Origin: Anaerostipes caccae L1-92
GTDB lineage: Bacteria; Bacillota; Clostridia; Lachnospirales; Lachnospiraceae
Length of the DNA stretch: 64,000 bases
Assembly (NCBI RefSeq): GCF_014467075.1
Contig: NZ_AP023027.1
Coordinates: forward strand, 891,001 to 955,000
Direction: 5' to 3'
The notes beneath the pieces were generated by a model that did not search any database, was not told the origin of the DNA, and was given only the letters and a program-made list of their open reading frames with translations. Positions 1-8,701 of the stretch are shown in pieces (positions within the stretch are counted from its first letter, which is position 1; every line of letters starts with the position of its first letter). Position numbers and translations under genes: made by a program.

Positions 1-1
1 A

Positions 2-835
2 CTGGATGCAACAAACGTGATAAAGCACCCGATCTGTACAGTCATTGCATCGATCGGCTATGACCATACCCAGTATCTGGGCAGCACGATTCAGGAGATC
101 GCAGGTGAGAAGGCAGGTATCCTGAAAAAAGGATGTCCTGCCGTTTCTTACGATAATACTTCTGAGGCCAGGGAAGTGATAGAGAAGGCTGCAGAAGAAA
201 AAAACGTGCCTCTCATCTTCGCAGACACAAGCCGTGTCACCATCTTATCCGAGAACTTAGAGGGCTCAGTATTTTCTTATGTCTGTGCAGATGGAACAGA
301 GTACCGGAATATGGAAATCGGTATGCTTGGGGAGCACCAGATCTTTAATGCCGCAGCCGCTCTGGAGACCATTCAAATCTTAAAAAAATCTTATATTTTT
401 CGGCAGGATTCCATAAGAAAAGGATTTAAAAAAGCCAGGTGGGATGGCCGATTACAGCGTATTTCCGCGGTTCCTGCGGCTTTCTGCGACGGAGCTCACA
501 ACCCGGACGGAGCCCAGAAGCTTTTACAGTTCCTTCAAAAGAATTTTACAAATAAAAAAATAATCTATATAATGGGAGTATTGTCGGATAAAGATTATCC
601 GCAGATGCTTGAAATCATGTCTTCAATGTCAGATGAAATCTACACGGTGACACCAGAAGGTGACCGTGCCCTGCCTTCGGGGGTATTAGCCGAAGCAGCC
701 CGTCCGTTTTACCGGAAAGTGACCGAGGGAGGGAGTCTTGGAGAATGTTATCAGCAGGTTAAGAAGGAATGCGGACAGGACGATGTTATTGTCGTGTTCG
801 GAACTTTATCATTTTTAAAAGAACTGAGAGGTTAG
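2..835 (+). CDS. folC: Folylpolyglutamate synthase/dihydrofolate synthase, 3' part
   Basis: Cytoplasmic Mur-ligase-type enzyme that adds glutamate to dihydropteroate or folates using ATP. The open frame runs from base 2, so the start and the N-terminal P-loop lie outside the window. The visible part begins LDATNVI and continues to SIGYDH, the conserved central-domain segment of FolC. The C-terminal Mur ligase domain carries DGAHNPDG, typical of FolC, near two thirds of the visible part. About 277 codons remain of a usual 420-430. It ends 4 bases before the next GTG and heads a folate gene row (HD protein, folP, folBK), which supports the assignment over MurC-F ligases. An in-frame ATG exists further downstream but the homology begins before it. 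Confidence 0.93.
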   Translation: MDATNVIKHPICTVIASIGYDHTQYLGSTIQEIAGEKAGILKKGCPAVSYDNTSEAREVIEKAAEEKNVPLIFADTSRVTILSENLEGSVFSYVCADGTEYRNMEIGMLGEHQIFNAAAALETIQILKKSYIFRQDSIRKGFKKARWDGRLQRISAVPAAFCDGAHNPDGAQKLLQFLQKNFTNKKIIYIMGVLSDKDYPQMLEIMSSMSDEIYTVTPEGDRALPSGVLAEAARPFYRKVTEGGSLGECYQQVKKECGQDDVIVVFGTLSFLKELRG

Positions 836-839
836 AGCA

Positions 840-1313
840 GTGAAGCGGCTTTTATATATCACGAATCATCCGGAATATCAGAATGCTTACCGGCAGATTC
901 AGGATGCGGAGAAAGAAAGGGCCTTCTGTCTTCACGACACCGGGCACTTTCTGGCGGTTTCCAGAATTGCTTATATCCTTGTACTTGAAGAACGGCTGGG
1001 TGTAAAGAAAGATGTGATCTATGCCGCAGGTTTTCTGCACGATATCGGAAGGGGAAAGCAGTATGCAGAGGGGATTCCCCATGAGGAAGCAGGCATTAGG
1101 GTCGCCACGGATATTTTGTCTGAGTCCCCATATACCACAGAGGAGCGGAACACCATTCTGCTTTTATTAAGGTCCCACAGAAGGCCGGACAGTGATAAGC
1201 TTTCCTGCCTTTTTGGCCGGGCAGACAAGCTCTCCAGGGACTGCTGCAACTGTAAGGCGAGAGAAGAATGCTATTGGCCGGAAGAGAAGAAAAACAACAT
1301 ATATCGGTATTAG
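840..1313 (+). CDS. HD-domain phosphohydrolase in the folate operon
   Basis: 157-aa soluble HD-superfamily protein. GTG start, 4 bases after folC. Candidate metal ligands are H36, the HD pair H67-D68, H81 and D129 in the RADKLSR segment. A Cys-rich tail follows with C135, C136, C138 and C144, a possible extra metal site. HD proteins hydrolyse phosphate esters, nucleotides or ppGpp. Placement between folC and folP suggests a folate role, for example removing phosphate from dihydroneopterin tri- or monophosphate, a step with no other candidate here. That role is inference; the HD fold is clear from motifs. It reads as part of the same operon as folP, which starts 9 bases downstream. Confidence 0.8.
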   Translation: MKRLLYITNHPEYQNAYRQIQDAEKERAFCLHDTGHFLAVSRIAYILVLEERLGVKKDVIYAAGFLHDIGRGKQYAEGIPHEEAGIRVATDILSESPYTTEERNTILLLLRSHRRPDSDKLSCLFGRADKLSRDCCNCKAREECYWPEEKKNNIYRY

Positions 1314-1322
1314 GAGCTGGAC

Positions 1323-2129
1323 ATGAAGATAGGAAAAAGACAATTTGATATGAAAAACCATGGATATATTATGGGGATACTCAATGTGACTCCGGACTCT
1401 TTTTCGGATGGAGGAAGATACACCCGTCTGGATGCGGCTCTGAAGCATGCGGAGCAAATGCTCGGCGAAGGGGCGGATATCATCGATGTCGGAGGGGAAT
1501 CCACCCGCCCGGGACATGAAAAGATCACCGTGGATGAAGAGATCGAGAGGACAGCTCCGGTGATTGAGGCACTGAAAAGAGAGTTTGATCCGGTCATTTC
1601 CCTGGATACATACAAGTGGCAGGTGGCTGAGGAAGGCATCCGTGCAGGCGCCGATATGATCAACGACATATGGGGACTCAAGTGGGACGGGAAAATGGCT
1701 CCGCTGCTGGCCAGGGAAGGCCTTCCGGCCTGCCTTATGCATAACCGGAAGAATACAGATTACAAGAATTTTTTGAGTGATGTGATAAAGGACCTCAGGG
1801 AGACTATGCAGACTGCCGGGGAGGCCGGCATGCGGAAAGAACAGATACTGCTGGACCCGGGCATTGGATTTGCAAAGACTTTGGAACAAAATTTGATGCT
1901 CATGAACCATTTGGAACTTCTTCTTGAGTTTCAGGTGCCGGTACTGCTCGGTACATCCAGAAAATCTATGATCGGATTTACTCTGGATCTGCCGGCAGAT
2001 GAGAGGACAGAGGGTACTGTGGCCACTACGGTGAGCGGATATATGAAAGGCTGCCGGATGTTCCGGGTTCATGACGTTAAGGAAAACAGGCGCGCCCTCA
2101 CTATGATCGAGGCAATCTGCCGTTATTAA
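1323..2129 (+). CDS. folP: Dihydropteroate synthase
   Basis: 268-aa TIM-barrel enzyme joining 6-hydroxymethyl-dihydropterin pyrophosphate to p-aminobenzoate, the sulfonamide target. The N-terminal signature MGILNVTPDSFSDGG is intact. DVGGEST follows at about residue 57, and LDPGIGFAKT supplies the pterin-pocket region. GTSRKS near the C-terminus gives the conserved Ser-Arg-Lys. Length fits the family (260-290). ATG start with a GGAG ribosome site just upstream. Fourteen bases separate it from folBK, so all folate genes here are probably one transcript. Confidence 0.97.
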   Translation: MKIGKRQFDMKNHGYIMGILNVTPDSFSDGGRYTRLDAALKHAEQMLGEGADIIDVGGESTRPGHEKITVDEEIERTAPVIEALKREFDPVISLDTYKWQVAEEGIRAGADMINDIWGLKWDGKMAPLLAREGLPACLMHNRKNTDYKNFLSDVIKDLRETMQTAGEAGMRKEQILLDPGIGFAKTLEQNLMLMNHLELLLEFQVPVLLGTSRKSMIGFTLDLPADERTEGTVATTVSGYMKGCRMFRVHDVKENRRALTMIEAICRY

Positions 2130-2142
2130 AGGAGCGGGGAAG

Positions 2143-2970
2143 ATGGATCAGATTATTATAAAAGAGCTGGAGCTTTACAGCAATCACGGCGTATATAAAG
2201 AAGAAAAAGTCCTGGGACAGAAATTTCTTGTGTCCGCAGTACTGTATACAGATACAAAACGGGCCGGCAAGAGTGATAAAATAGAATACTCCGTCAACTA
2301 CGGGGAAGTATGCCATCGGATTCGGGAGATCATGGAGGGAAATACCTTTGACCTGATCGAACGGGTGGCGGAAACGATTGCAGAGCGGCTTCTGATAGAA
2401 TTTGACCTGATCAGGAAGACAGAGGTGGAAGTCAAAAAACCCTGGGCTCCGATCGGGCTGCCGATCCAGAGTGTCTCTGTCAGAATTGAGCGGCAGTGGC
2501 ACCGGGCATATATTGGGATAGGTTCCAATATGGGGGACCGGATGAAGTATATAAACGAAGCAGTAAAACAGATGAAACAGGAAGATGATCTCAGGCTGAT
2601 CTGTGTGTCAGACCTTGCAGAGACAGAACCTTACGGATATACGGAGCAGGATAAATTTATCAACGGATGTATCGGGATCGATACATTGAAGACACCTGAG
2701 GAACTCCTCGAATATTTGCAGGGACTGGAAAATAATGCGGGCAGAGAACGGATTGTACATTGGGGACCAAGGACACTGGATCTGGATATTTTGCTGTATG
2801 ATGACATCGTGATTCATGGAGATCATTTGACGATACCTCATCCAGAGATTCCGAAACGAAGTTTTGTTTTGGAGCCTCTCGTACAGATAGCACCCTATGA
2901 GAGGCATCCTGTCTTGAACAAGACGATCCTGGAGTTAAAAGATGCTTTGGAGGAAAAGGAAGAAAAATGA
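2143..2970 (+). CDS. folK: Bifunctional dihydroneopterin aldolase / HPPK
   Basis: 275-aa fusion of FolB (about residues 1-118) and FolK (about 120-275), two consecutive folate steps. FolB evidence is the SNHGVY start, the NYGEV segment and VKKPWAPI, where the aldolase lysine lies. FolK begins AYIGIGSNMGDR, continues with ETEPYGYTEQ and has the magnesium/ATP segment RTLDLDILLYDD followed by IPHPEIPKRSFV. The fusion is common in Clostridia. The stop overlaps the next gene's ATG (ATGA), so pheA is translationally coupled to the folate genes, linking two branches that draw on chorismate. Confidence 0.95.
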   Translation: MDQIIIKELELYSNHGVYKEEKVLGQKFLVSAVLYTDTKRAGKSDKIEYSVNYGEVCHRIREIMEGNTFDLIERVAETIAERLLIEFDLIRKTEVEVKKPWAPIGLPIQSVSVRIERQWHRAYIGIGSNMGDRMKYINEAVKQMKQEDDLRLICVSDLAETEPYGYTEQDKFINGCIGIDTLKTPEELLEYLQGLENNAGRERIVHWGPRTLDLDILLYDDIVIHGDHLTIPHPEIPKRSFVLEPLVQIAPYERHPVLNKTILELKDALEEKEEK

Positions 2971-4097
2971 GAGATTTACTTGACATAAGAAAGGACATAG
3001 ACCGGATAGACCGGAAGATTGTCCGCCTGTTTGAAGAGCGGATGCATTGTTCCGAGGAGGTTGCAGAGTATAAAAAAGGAACAGGCAAGCCGATTTATGA
3101 CAGAGATAGGGAACAGGAGAAGATAGAGGCGCTAACAGGCGAAGTCGAACCGGAGTTTTTAAAGAAGGGAACAGAGGAACTCTTTTTACAGCTTATGTCC
3201 ATCGGGCGCAGATACCAGTACAGTCTCCTGTCGGAAGAAGACAGCTACGTGCGGAAAATGTTTAAAGAGGTGGATAAACTGGAGATCAACCGAGATACAA
3301 AAGTTGTATATCAGGGGATTCCCGGAGCGTATCAGGAACAGGCCATGGTGCAGTTTTTTGGAGAAAATATCAGCCATTTTACAGCCGATGAATTTAAAGA
3401 TGTGGTCGTGGCAGTGGATGAGGGAAAGGCAGATTACGGAATTCTGCCCATCGAAAATACCTCCGCAGGCACTGTGAGCGGCATCTATGATCTGCTCCTG
3501 AATCATGACGTATGTGTAGTCGGGGAAGAGACGGTAGAGTGCAATCATGCCCTTGTAGGCATTAAGGGAACAGATCTTTCCAAGGTGACCAAGGTATATT
3601 CACATCCCCAGGGGCTGATGCAGTGCAAGCAATTTTTAGACGAGACCGGCTGGGATCAGGTTCGCATAAGGAACACTGCCGTTGCGGCCAAAAAAGTTGC
3701 GGATGACAATGACCCGACCAAGGTTGCGATTTCCAGCGAGCGGGCGGCTAAGCTCTATGGACTGGAGGTGCTGAAGCGCAAGGTGAATTACGAAGGAAAT
3801 AACTGCACCCGTTTTGTGGTTATGTCCAAGAAAAAGCAGTACCGGAGAGATGCCGGGAAGGTAAGCATCAGTTTTTCTCTTCCGCATGAGACGGGATCTC
3901 TTTATAACATTCTTGCACATTTTATGTTCAATGATGTCAGTATGACGAATATTGAATCCAGACCGCTTCCGAACAGGCAGTGGGAATATGGATTTTATAT
4001 AGATGTGGCCGGAAACTTAAATGAACCGGGCATACGCAATGCTCTGACCGGCATCCGGGCGGAGGTAAAGGACTTTAAAATACTTGGAAATTTTTAA
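2967..4097 (+). CDS. pheA: Bifunctional chorismate mutase / prephenate dehydratase
   Basis: 376-aa P-protein converting chorismate through prephenate to phenylpyruvate for phenylalanine synthesis. Residues 1-90 are an AroQ-type chorismate mutase helix bundle (LLDIRKDIDRIDRKI, Arg-rich active-site residues). About 110-285 is the prephenate dehydratase with IENTSAGTVSG and the CTRFVV catalytic Thr-Arg-Phe. About 295-370 is an ACT domain with ESRPLP, the phenylalanine-binding motif, so feedback inhibition is expected. ATG overlaps the folBK stop by four bases. The C-terminal family order matches E. coli PheA, and length is normal. Confidence 0.96.
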   Translation: MRDLLDIRKDIDRIDRKIVRLFEERMHCSEEVAEYKKGTGKPIYDRDREQEKIEALTGEVEPEFLKKGTEELFLQLMSIGRRYQYSLLSEEDSYVRKMFKEVDKLEINRDTKVVYQGIPGAYQEQAMVQFFGENISHFTADEFKDVVVAVDEGKADYGILPIENTSAGTVSGIYDLLLNHDVCVVGEETVECNHALVGIKGTDLSKVTKVYSHPQGLMQCKQFLDETGWDQVRIRNTAVAAKKVADDNDPTKVAISSERAAKLYGLEVLKRKVNYEGNNCTRFVVMSKKKQYRRDAGKVSISFSLPHETGSLYNILAHFMFNDVSMTNIESRPLPNRQWEYGFYIDVAGNLNEPGIRNALTGIRAEVKDFKILGNF

Positions 4098-4167
4098 GGA
4101 CACTGAAGAGAGGGGCAGGCTTTAAAAACAGCCGTTTAAAAAATACAAAATTAGGTGGGAAGAAAAC

Positions 4168-6666
4168 ATGAACAGTAAATCAAATGGTTTGAAAGACAAA
4201 CTGGGAAAAATCCATAGCTTTATTCACAAGTTTGGAAAATACTTTATTATTGCGTGTCTGATCTTATTCTGTGTGCTGTGTATTAAGAATAAAGATCAGT
4301 TTGCGGAACGGGTAGCTAAGGGCGTACCGGAAAGCGGCATGGAGAAGATCGCGATTGCAGACGGGGATACGATTAAGCAGGAATTTAAAGCTAATTTTAC
4401 TTCGGCAGAAAGAATTGACTTCCGTGTGGGGAGAAACTATGGAGATGCAAGACCGGGAAGCATTGATCTGACGATAAAAGATTCAAAAGGTAATGTTGTA
4501 TTTCATATCACCCCAACGATGGAGGAAGTTGACGGAAGGGCTGAAGTCAAATCCACTATGCGCCGCAGAGAGCTTCATGACGACCGCTGGTACAAAGTTG
4601 TCGTGAATCAGAAGCTTGAAAAGGGAGAAACTTATACCTACGAAATTAAAGGAATCGGAATTAACAAGAAAGATCCTCTGTATATTTACATTTCAAAGGA
4701 TATGGGTTCTGTTTTCCAGCCTCTTGTAAAGAATAACAAGACACAGGATATCCGTCTCTGTGCAAGGGTTTGGACAACCCAGATTGACATGTGGGCCATC
4801 GGTTTGACGATTGCCATTGCCGTAGGATTGATTGTACTTTTACTGGTTCAGCTGAATATTCCTGAAAAATGGAATAAATGGCTCACATGGGCCTTATTTA
4901 TTGTGAATCCGTGGCTGGCCTTTTATATGGTCGAAAAGGTATTTTACAATCCAATCAGTGTCATGGGTATTCTGTCCTATGCCTTGAATGTCATATGGTT
5001 CTATATCATCTTTGCAATACTGCTTCTGATCTTTAACCGGGTCAAATATGCAGTTATTGTGGGGAATCTGCTCTTATACGGATGTGCGGTTGGAAACTAC
5101 TTCGTCATGCAGTTCAGAGGCACACCGATCACACCGGCGGATATATGGGCGCTCGGTACTGCTATGGACGTTGCGGATCACTATACTCTGTCCTATGATA
5201 AAGCAGCCATTGTTGCTACAATTATTTGTTTGGGACTGTGCATCATAGCATGGAAACTGGATACTATCAAGGCGTTTCGGTGGAAGCACCGTCTGGCGGT
5301 ATTGGCCGTTGTAGTTGTGGCAACACTGGGACAGAGTTTCTTCTGCACCAGGGTGAACTTTTTAGAAGCACATAACGTAAAGGTAGAATTTTTCAATCAG
5401 AAAAAGGGATATAAACGAAACGGCTTTGTCTTAAGCTTCCTTCTGAATGTACAGTATCTTCTTGGGACGGAACCGGAAGGATACAGTGTGGATAAGGTAA
5501 AAGACATTGCCAAAAATTATGAGGTGACAACCGGACAGAACAAGAATCTGAAGCAGAAACCAAATGTGGTCGTCATCATGAACGAGACATTTTCTGATCT
5601 GAATGTGGTCAACAAGATCAAGACAAATAAAGAAGTGATGCCTTATATCAATTCTATGAAAGAAAATACAATCAAGGGTGATATGCTGGTATCTGTATTC
5701 GGAGGCGGAACAAGCAACTCCGAGTATGAGTTCCTCACAGGAAACTCAGTATCTTCTCTTCCGCTGAACGGAAATGCATATACCCAGTTTGTAAAACACG
5801 AAGTGCCGAGTCTTGCTACCCAGTTAAAAGAACAGGGATATGACACGACCGCATTCCACCCTTATAAGCCGAATGCATGGAACAGACAGAGCGTGTATCC
5901 GCTGCTTGGATTCGACAACTTCCTGGATGAGTCATCGCTGGATGAATCCAAAGTCAGGAGAATCAGAGGATGGGTCAGCGACGAGTCAGATTATGACAAG
6001 ATCATAGAGACATTCGAGAACAGAAAATCAGATAATCCTCTGTTTATGTTTAATGTAACAATTCAGAACCACGGCGGATATCTGCTTCCGGACGATAACT
6101 TCAAGCAGGAAATTACGATTGAAGACGAGAAGAAGACAGAACCCGCAGAGCGTTATCTGTCTCTGATCCATGAATCCGACCGGGCATTTAAGAAGCTGAT
6201 CGATTACTTTAAGGAGCAGAAAGAACCGACCATCGTTGTGATGTTCGGAGACCATCAGCCAAAACTGGAAGACGAGTTCTATGAGCTTCTCTACGGAAAG
6301 GACTTAAACAGCCTGAACATCAAGGAGATGCAGAAGAAATTTACTGTTCCGTTTGTTATCTGGGCAAACTATGATATCAAAGAACAGGAAAATGTAAAAC
6401 TTACCAGTGCCAACTATCTGTCCACGCTGATGCTGAAACAGACAAATTTAAAAATGACTCCGTATAATCAGTATCTGGAAGAACTGGAGAAACAGATTCC
6501 GGCAATCAATGCCAACGGATATGTGACAAAAGACGGTAAAAATGTTGCGACCCAGGATGAGGAAGATAAAGATAAATGGCTGACAAACTATCAGTATCTG
6601 CAGTACAATTCCCTGCTGGACTATAAACACCGCGTAGATTCCTTCTTTTCTGTGAAAGAAAAGTAG
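4168..6666 (+). CDS. LTA synthase family sulfatase-fold membrane protein
   Basis: 832-aa membrane phosphoglycerol-transferase-like protein. One N-terminal membrane helix (about 25-45) precedes a roughly 150-residue predicted extracellular beta-rich stretch (60-200). Several membrane helices then lie between about 205 and 400, and an extracellular sulfatase-fold domain from about 465. The catalytic Thr is T515 in GGGTSNSEYEFLTG, and the metal pair is D695-H696 in MFGDHQP. Classical LtaS is about 650 aa with five helices and no inserted domain, so this is a long variant. Likely role is polyglycerol-phosphate or related glycerophosphate decoration of the envelope; substrate is unproven. A separate promoter-like sequence follows it, so it probably ends its transcript. 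Confidence 0.88.
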   Translation: MNSKSNGLKDKLGKIHSFIHKFGKYFIIACLILFCVLCIKNKDQFAERVAKGVPESGMEKIAIADGDTIKQEFKANFTSAERIDFRVGRNYGDARPGSIDLTIKDSKGNVVFHITPTMEEVDGRAEVKSTMRRRELHDDRWYKVVVNQKLEKGETYTYEIKGIGINKKDPLYIYISKDMGSVFQPLVKNNKTQDIRLCARVWTTQIDMWAIGLTIAIAVGLIVLLLVQLNIPEKWNKWLTWALFIVNPWLAFYMVEKVFYNPISVMGILSYALNVIWFYIIFAILLLIFNRVKYAVIVGNLLLYGCAVGNYFVMQFRGTPITPADIWALGTAMDVADHYTLSYDKAAIVATIICLGLCIIAWKLDTIKAFRWKHRLAVLAVVVVATLGQSFFCTRVNFLEAHNVKVEFFNQKKGYKRNGFVLSFLLNVQYLLGTEPEGYSVDKVKDIAKNYEVTTGQNKNLKQKPNVVVIMNETFSDLNVVNKIKTNKEVMPYINSMKENTIKGDMLVSVFGGGTSNSEYEFLTGNSVSSLPLNGNAYTQFVKHEVPSLATQLKEQGYDTTAFHPYKPNAWNRQSVYPLLGFDNFLDESSLDESKVRRIRGWVSDESDYDKIIETFENRKSDNPLFMFNVTIQNHGGYLLPDDNFKQEITIEDEKKTEPAERYLSLIHESDRAFKKLIDYFKEQKEPTIVVMFGDHQPKLEDEFYELLYGKDLNSLNIKEMQKKFTVPFVIWANYDIKEQENVKLTSANYLSTLMLKQTNLKMTPYNQYLEELEKQIPAINANGYVTKDGKNVATQDEEDKDKWLTNYQYLQYNSLLDYKHRVDSFFSVKEK

Positions 6667-6684
6667 GAATCTCCATGCGGATTC

Positions 6685-6711
6685 TTGACACATGGGACAA
6701 AACAATATAAT
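6685..6711 (+). promoter_or_regulatory. Promoter for purA
   Basis: TTGACA at 6685-6690 is followed by TATAAT at 6706-6711 (15-base spacer) or TAATAT at 6708 (17-base spacer). It lies in the 117-base gap before purA. No purine riboswitch is visible in that gap. Confidence 0.6.
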
Positions 6712-6783
6712 ATTAAAATGTTGTTCGCTTTATGCAAAAGAAAATGGCGAAAACACGTCATTGATAATTAGGAGGATACACAT

Positions 6784-8070
6784 ATGGTTAAAGCAATAGT
6801 TGGAGCCAACTGGGGCGACGAAGGAAAAGGTAAGATCACGGATATGTTAGGTGAGACTTCTGACATTATCGTGCGTTTCCAGGGAGGAGCGAATGCCGGG
6901 CATACCATCATCAACGACTACGGAAAGTTCGCGCTTCACACGCTGCCATCCGGTGTATTCTATGATCATACAACCAGCATTATCGGTAACGGTGTGGCAC
7001 TGAATATTCCTGTGCTTTTTAAGGAGATTGGGGAAATCGTCTCCCAGGGAGTGCCAAAGCCGAAAATTCTCGTTTCCGACCGTGCCCAGATCGTTATGCC
7101 GTACCATATCCTGTTTGATGAATACGAGGAGGAACGACTGGGAAAAGGGTCCTTCGGATCTACAAAATCGGGGATCGCACCGTTTTATTCAGACAAATAT
7201 GCAAAGATCGGTTTCCAGGTCAACGAGTTGTTTGACGGCAAAGTGTTAAAAGAAAAATTGGTCAGAATCTGCGAGATGAAGAATGTTTTGCTCGAGCATC
7301 TCTACCACAAACCCCTTCTTAATCCGGATGAGCTGTATGAAACACTGATGGAGTACAAGGAAATGGTAGCGCCGTATGTCTGCGATGTATCCCTGTTTCT
7401 TCACAAAGCGATGAAAGAACAGAAGACCATTCTCCTGGAAGGCCAGCTGGGCTCGTTAAAGGACCCGGACCACGGTATTTATCCGATGGTGACATCTTCC
7501 TCCACTTTAGCGGCGTACGGAGCAATCGGTGCAGGTATTCCGCCATATGAAATTAAGAAGATTGTCACCGTAGTTAAAGCATACTCAAGTGCTGTAGGCG
7601 CAGGTGCCTTCGTCAGTGAGATTTTCGGAGAAGAAGCCGATGAGCTCAGAAAACGCGGGGGAGACGGCGGTGAATTCGGGGCAACGACCGGACGTCCGAG
7701 AAGGATGGGATGGTTTGACGTCGTGGCTTCCAAGTACGGATGCAGGATGCAGGGAACGACAGACGTGGCATTTACCGTGCTCGATGTTCTTGGCTATTTA
7801 GAAGAAATTCCGGTCTGCGTCGCTTATGATATTGACGGTGAAATAACGACCGATTTCCCGACAACGGGTGATCTGGAGAGAGCAAAACCGGTGATCGAAG
7901 TACTTCCGGGATGGAAGAGTGACATCCGCGGAATTACAAAATACGAAGAACTGCCGGAAAACTGCAGAAAATACGTAGAGTTCGTCGAGGAAAAGATCGG
8001 ATATCCGATTACGCTGATCTCCAACGGACCCGGCAGACATGAGATTATCCGCAGAGGATATACAGACTAA
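6784..8070 (+). CDS. purA: Adenylosuccinate synthetase
   Basis: 428-aa GTP-dependent ligase joining IMP and aspartate, the first committed step to AMP. The N-terminal GANWGDEGKGK P-loop with its catalytic Asp is intact, followed by GGANAGHT with the catalytic His. GRPRRMGWFD and the C-terminal NGPGRHE-type guanine region also match. Length is normal (about 425-430). ATG follows AGGAGGATACACAT. It is monocistronic by context: own promoter upstream and a strong terminator directly after the stop. Confidence 0.98.
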   Translation: MVKAIVGANWGDEGKGKITDMLGETSDIIVRFQGGANAGHTIINDYGKFALHTLPSGVFYDHTTSIIGNGVALNIPVLFKEIGEIVSQGVPKPKILVSDRAQIVMPYHILFDEYEEERLGKGSFGSTKSGIAPFYSDKYAKIGFQVNELFDGKVLKEKLVRICEMKNVLLEHLYHKPLLNPDELYETLMEYKEMVAPYVCDVSLFLHKAMKEQKTILLEGQLGSLKDPDHGIYPMVTSSSTLAAYGAIGAGIPPYEIKKIVTVVKAYSSAVGAGAFVSEIFGEEADELRKRGGDGGEFGATTGRPRRMGWFDVVASKYGCRMQGTTDVAFTVLDVLGYLEEIPVCVAYDIDGEITTDFPTTGDLERAKPVIEVLPGWKSDIRGITKYEELPENCRKYVEFVEEKIGYPITLISNGPGRHEIIRRGYTD

Positions 8071-8080
8071 AAATAAAAAA

Positions 8081-8113
8081 AACCTCTTTGCAGATATGGC
8101 AAAGAGGTTTTTT
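8081..8113 (+). terminator. Rho-independent terminator after purA
   Basis: AACCTCTTTGC (8081-8091) pairs with GCAAAGAGGTT (8099-8109) over a 7-base loop and is followed by a T run. Confidence 0.92.
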
Positions 8114-8134
8114 GCAAAGGTATAGGAGACATCT

Positions 8135-8689
8135 ATGGAAAAAGAACAGGAACAAGAGAATAAGAAAAAACAAAACTTCAGGAAAGAAGTCAGAAGCTGG
8201 ATTGTCTGTATTGCTGCCACTCTGGCCATTACTTTGTTTATCACGAATTTCGTCATAGTCAACGCCAGTATACCGAGCGGTTCCATGGAAAATACCATCA
8301 TGACCGGAGATAAACTCATTGCATTCAGGACCGCATACCTGTTCAGTGAGCCTGAACGGGGAGATGTGATTATATTTGAGTACCCGGACGACGAGTCAGA
8401 GTGGTATATTAAGAGAGTCATTGCACTTCCGGGAGAAACGATCGAGGTAAAGGACGGAAAGGTTTATATCAACGGGAGTAAAAAGCCCCTGAAGGAGCCT
8501 TATATTAAAGAGGAGCCAGTGGACGATTTCGGACCGTATAAAGTGCCGAAGAACGGATACTTTGTCATGGGAGACAATCGGAACAGTTCCAATGATGCCA
8601 GAGAATGGCAGACTCACTATGTGACCAGGGAAGAGATCATAGGAAAAGCAAGCTTTCGATATTATCCGTCTCCAAAGTGGATCAAATAA
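8135..8689 (+). CDS. lepB: Signal peptidase I
   Basis: 184-aa membrane serine protease that removes signal peptides from secreted proteins on the outer membrane face. A charged N-terminus is followed by one helix (about 22-43). The catalytic Ser is S50 in IPSGSMENT and the general-base Lys is K93 in WYIKRVIALPGE. The late box GDNRNSSNDAR (SPase domain E) is present. Length is typical of Gram-positive SipS-type enzymes. It lies 65 bases downstream of the purA stop, just beyond the terminator; the next gene follows after 12 bases and is likely cotranscribed. Confidence 0.96.
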   Translation: MEKEQEQENKKKQNFRKEVRSWIVCIAATLAITLFITNFVIVNASIPSGSMENTIMTGDKLIAFRTAYLFSEPERGDVIIFEYPDDESEWYIKRVIALPGETIEVKDGKVYINGSKKPLKEPYIKEEPVDDFGPYKVPKNGYFVMGDNRNSSNDAREWQTHYVTREEIIGKASFRYYPSPKWIK

Positions 8690-8701
8690 AGGAGTGAGAC
8701 C

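Noticed and set aside
1167..2072. 301-codon open frame on the minus strand across folP
   Set aside because: It lies antisense to folP, which has full family motifs; no ribosome site and low-quality composition.
7798..8421. 207-codon minus-strand frame over purA end and lepB
   Set aside because: Crosses a strong terminator and two well-supported genes; shadow of their codon use.
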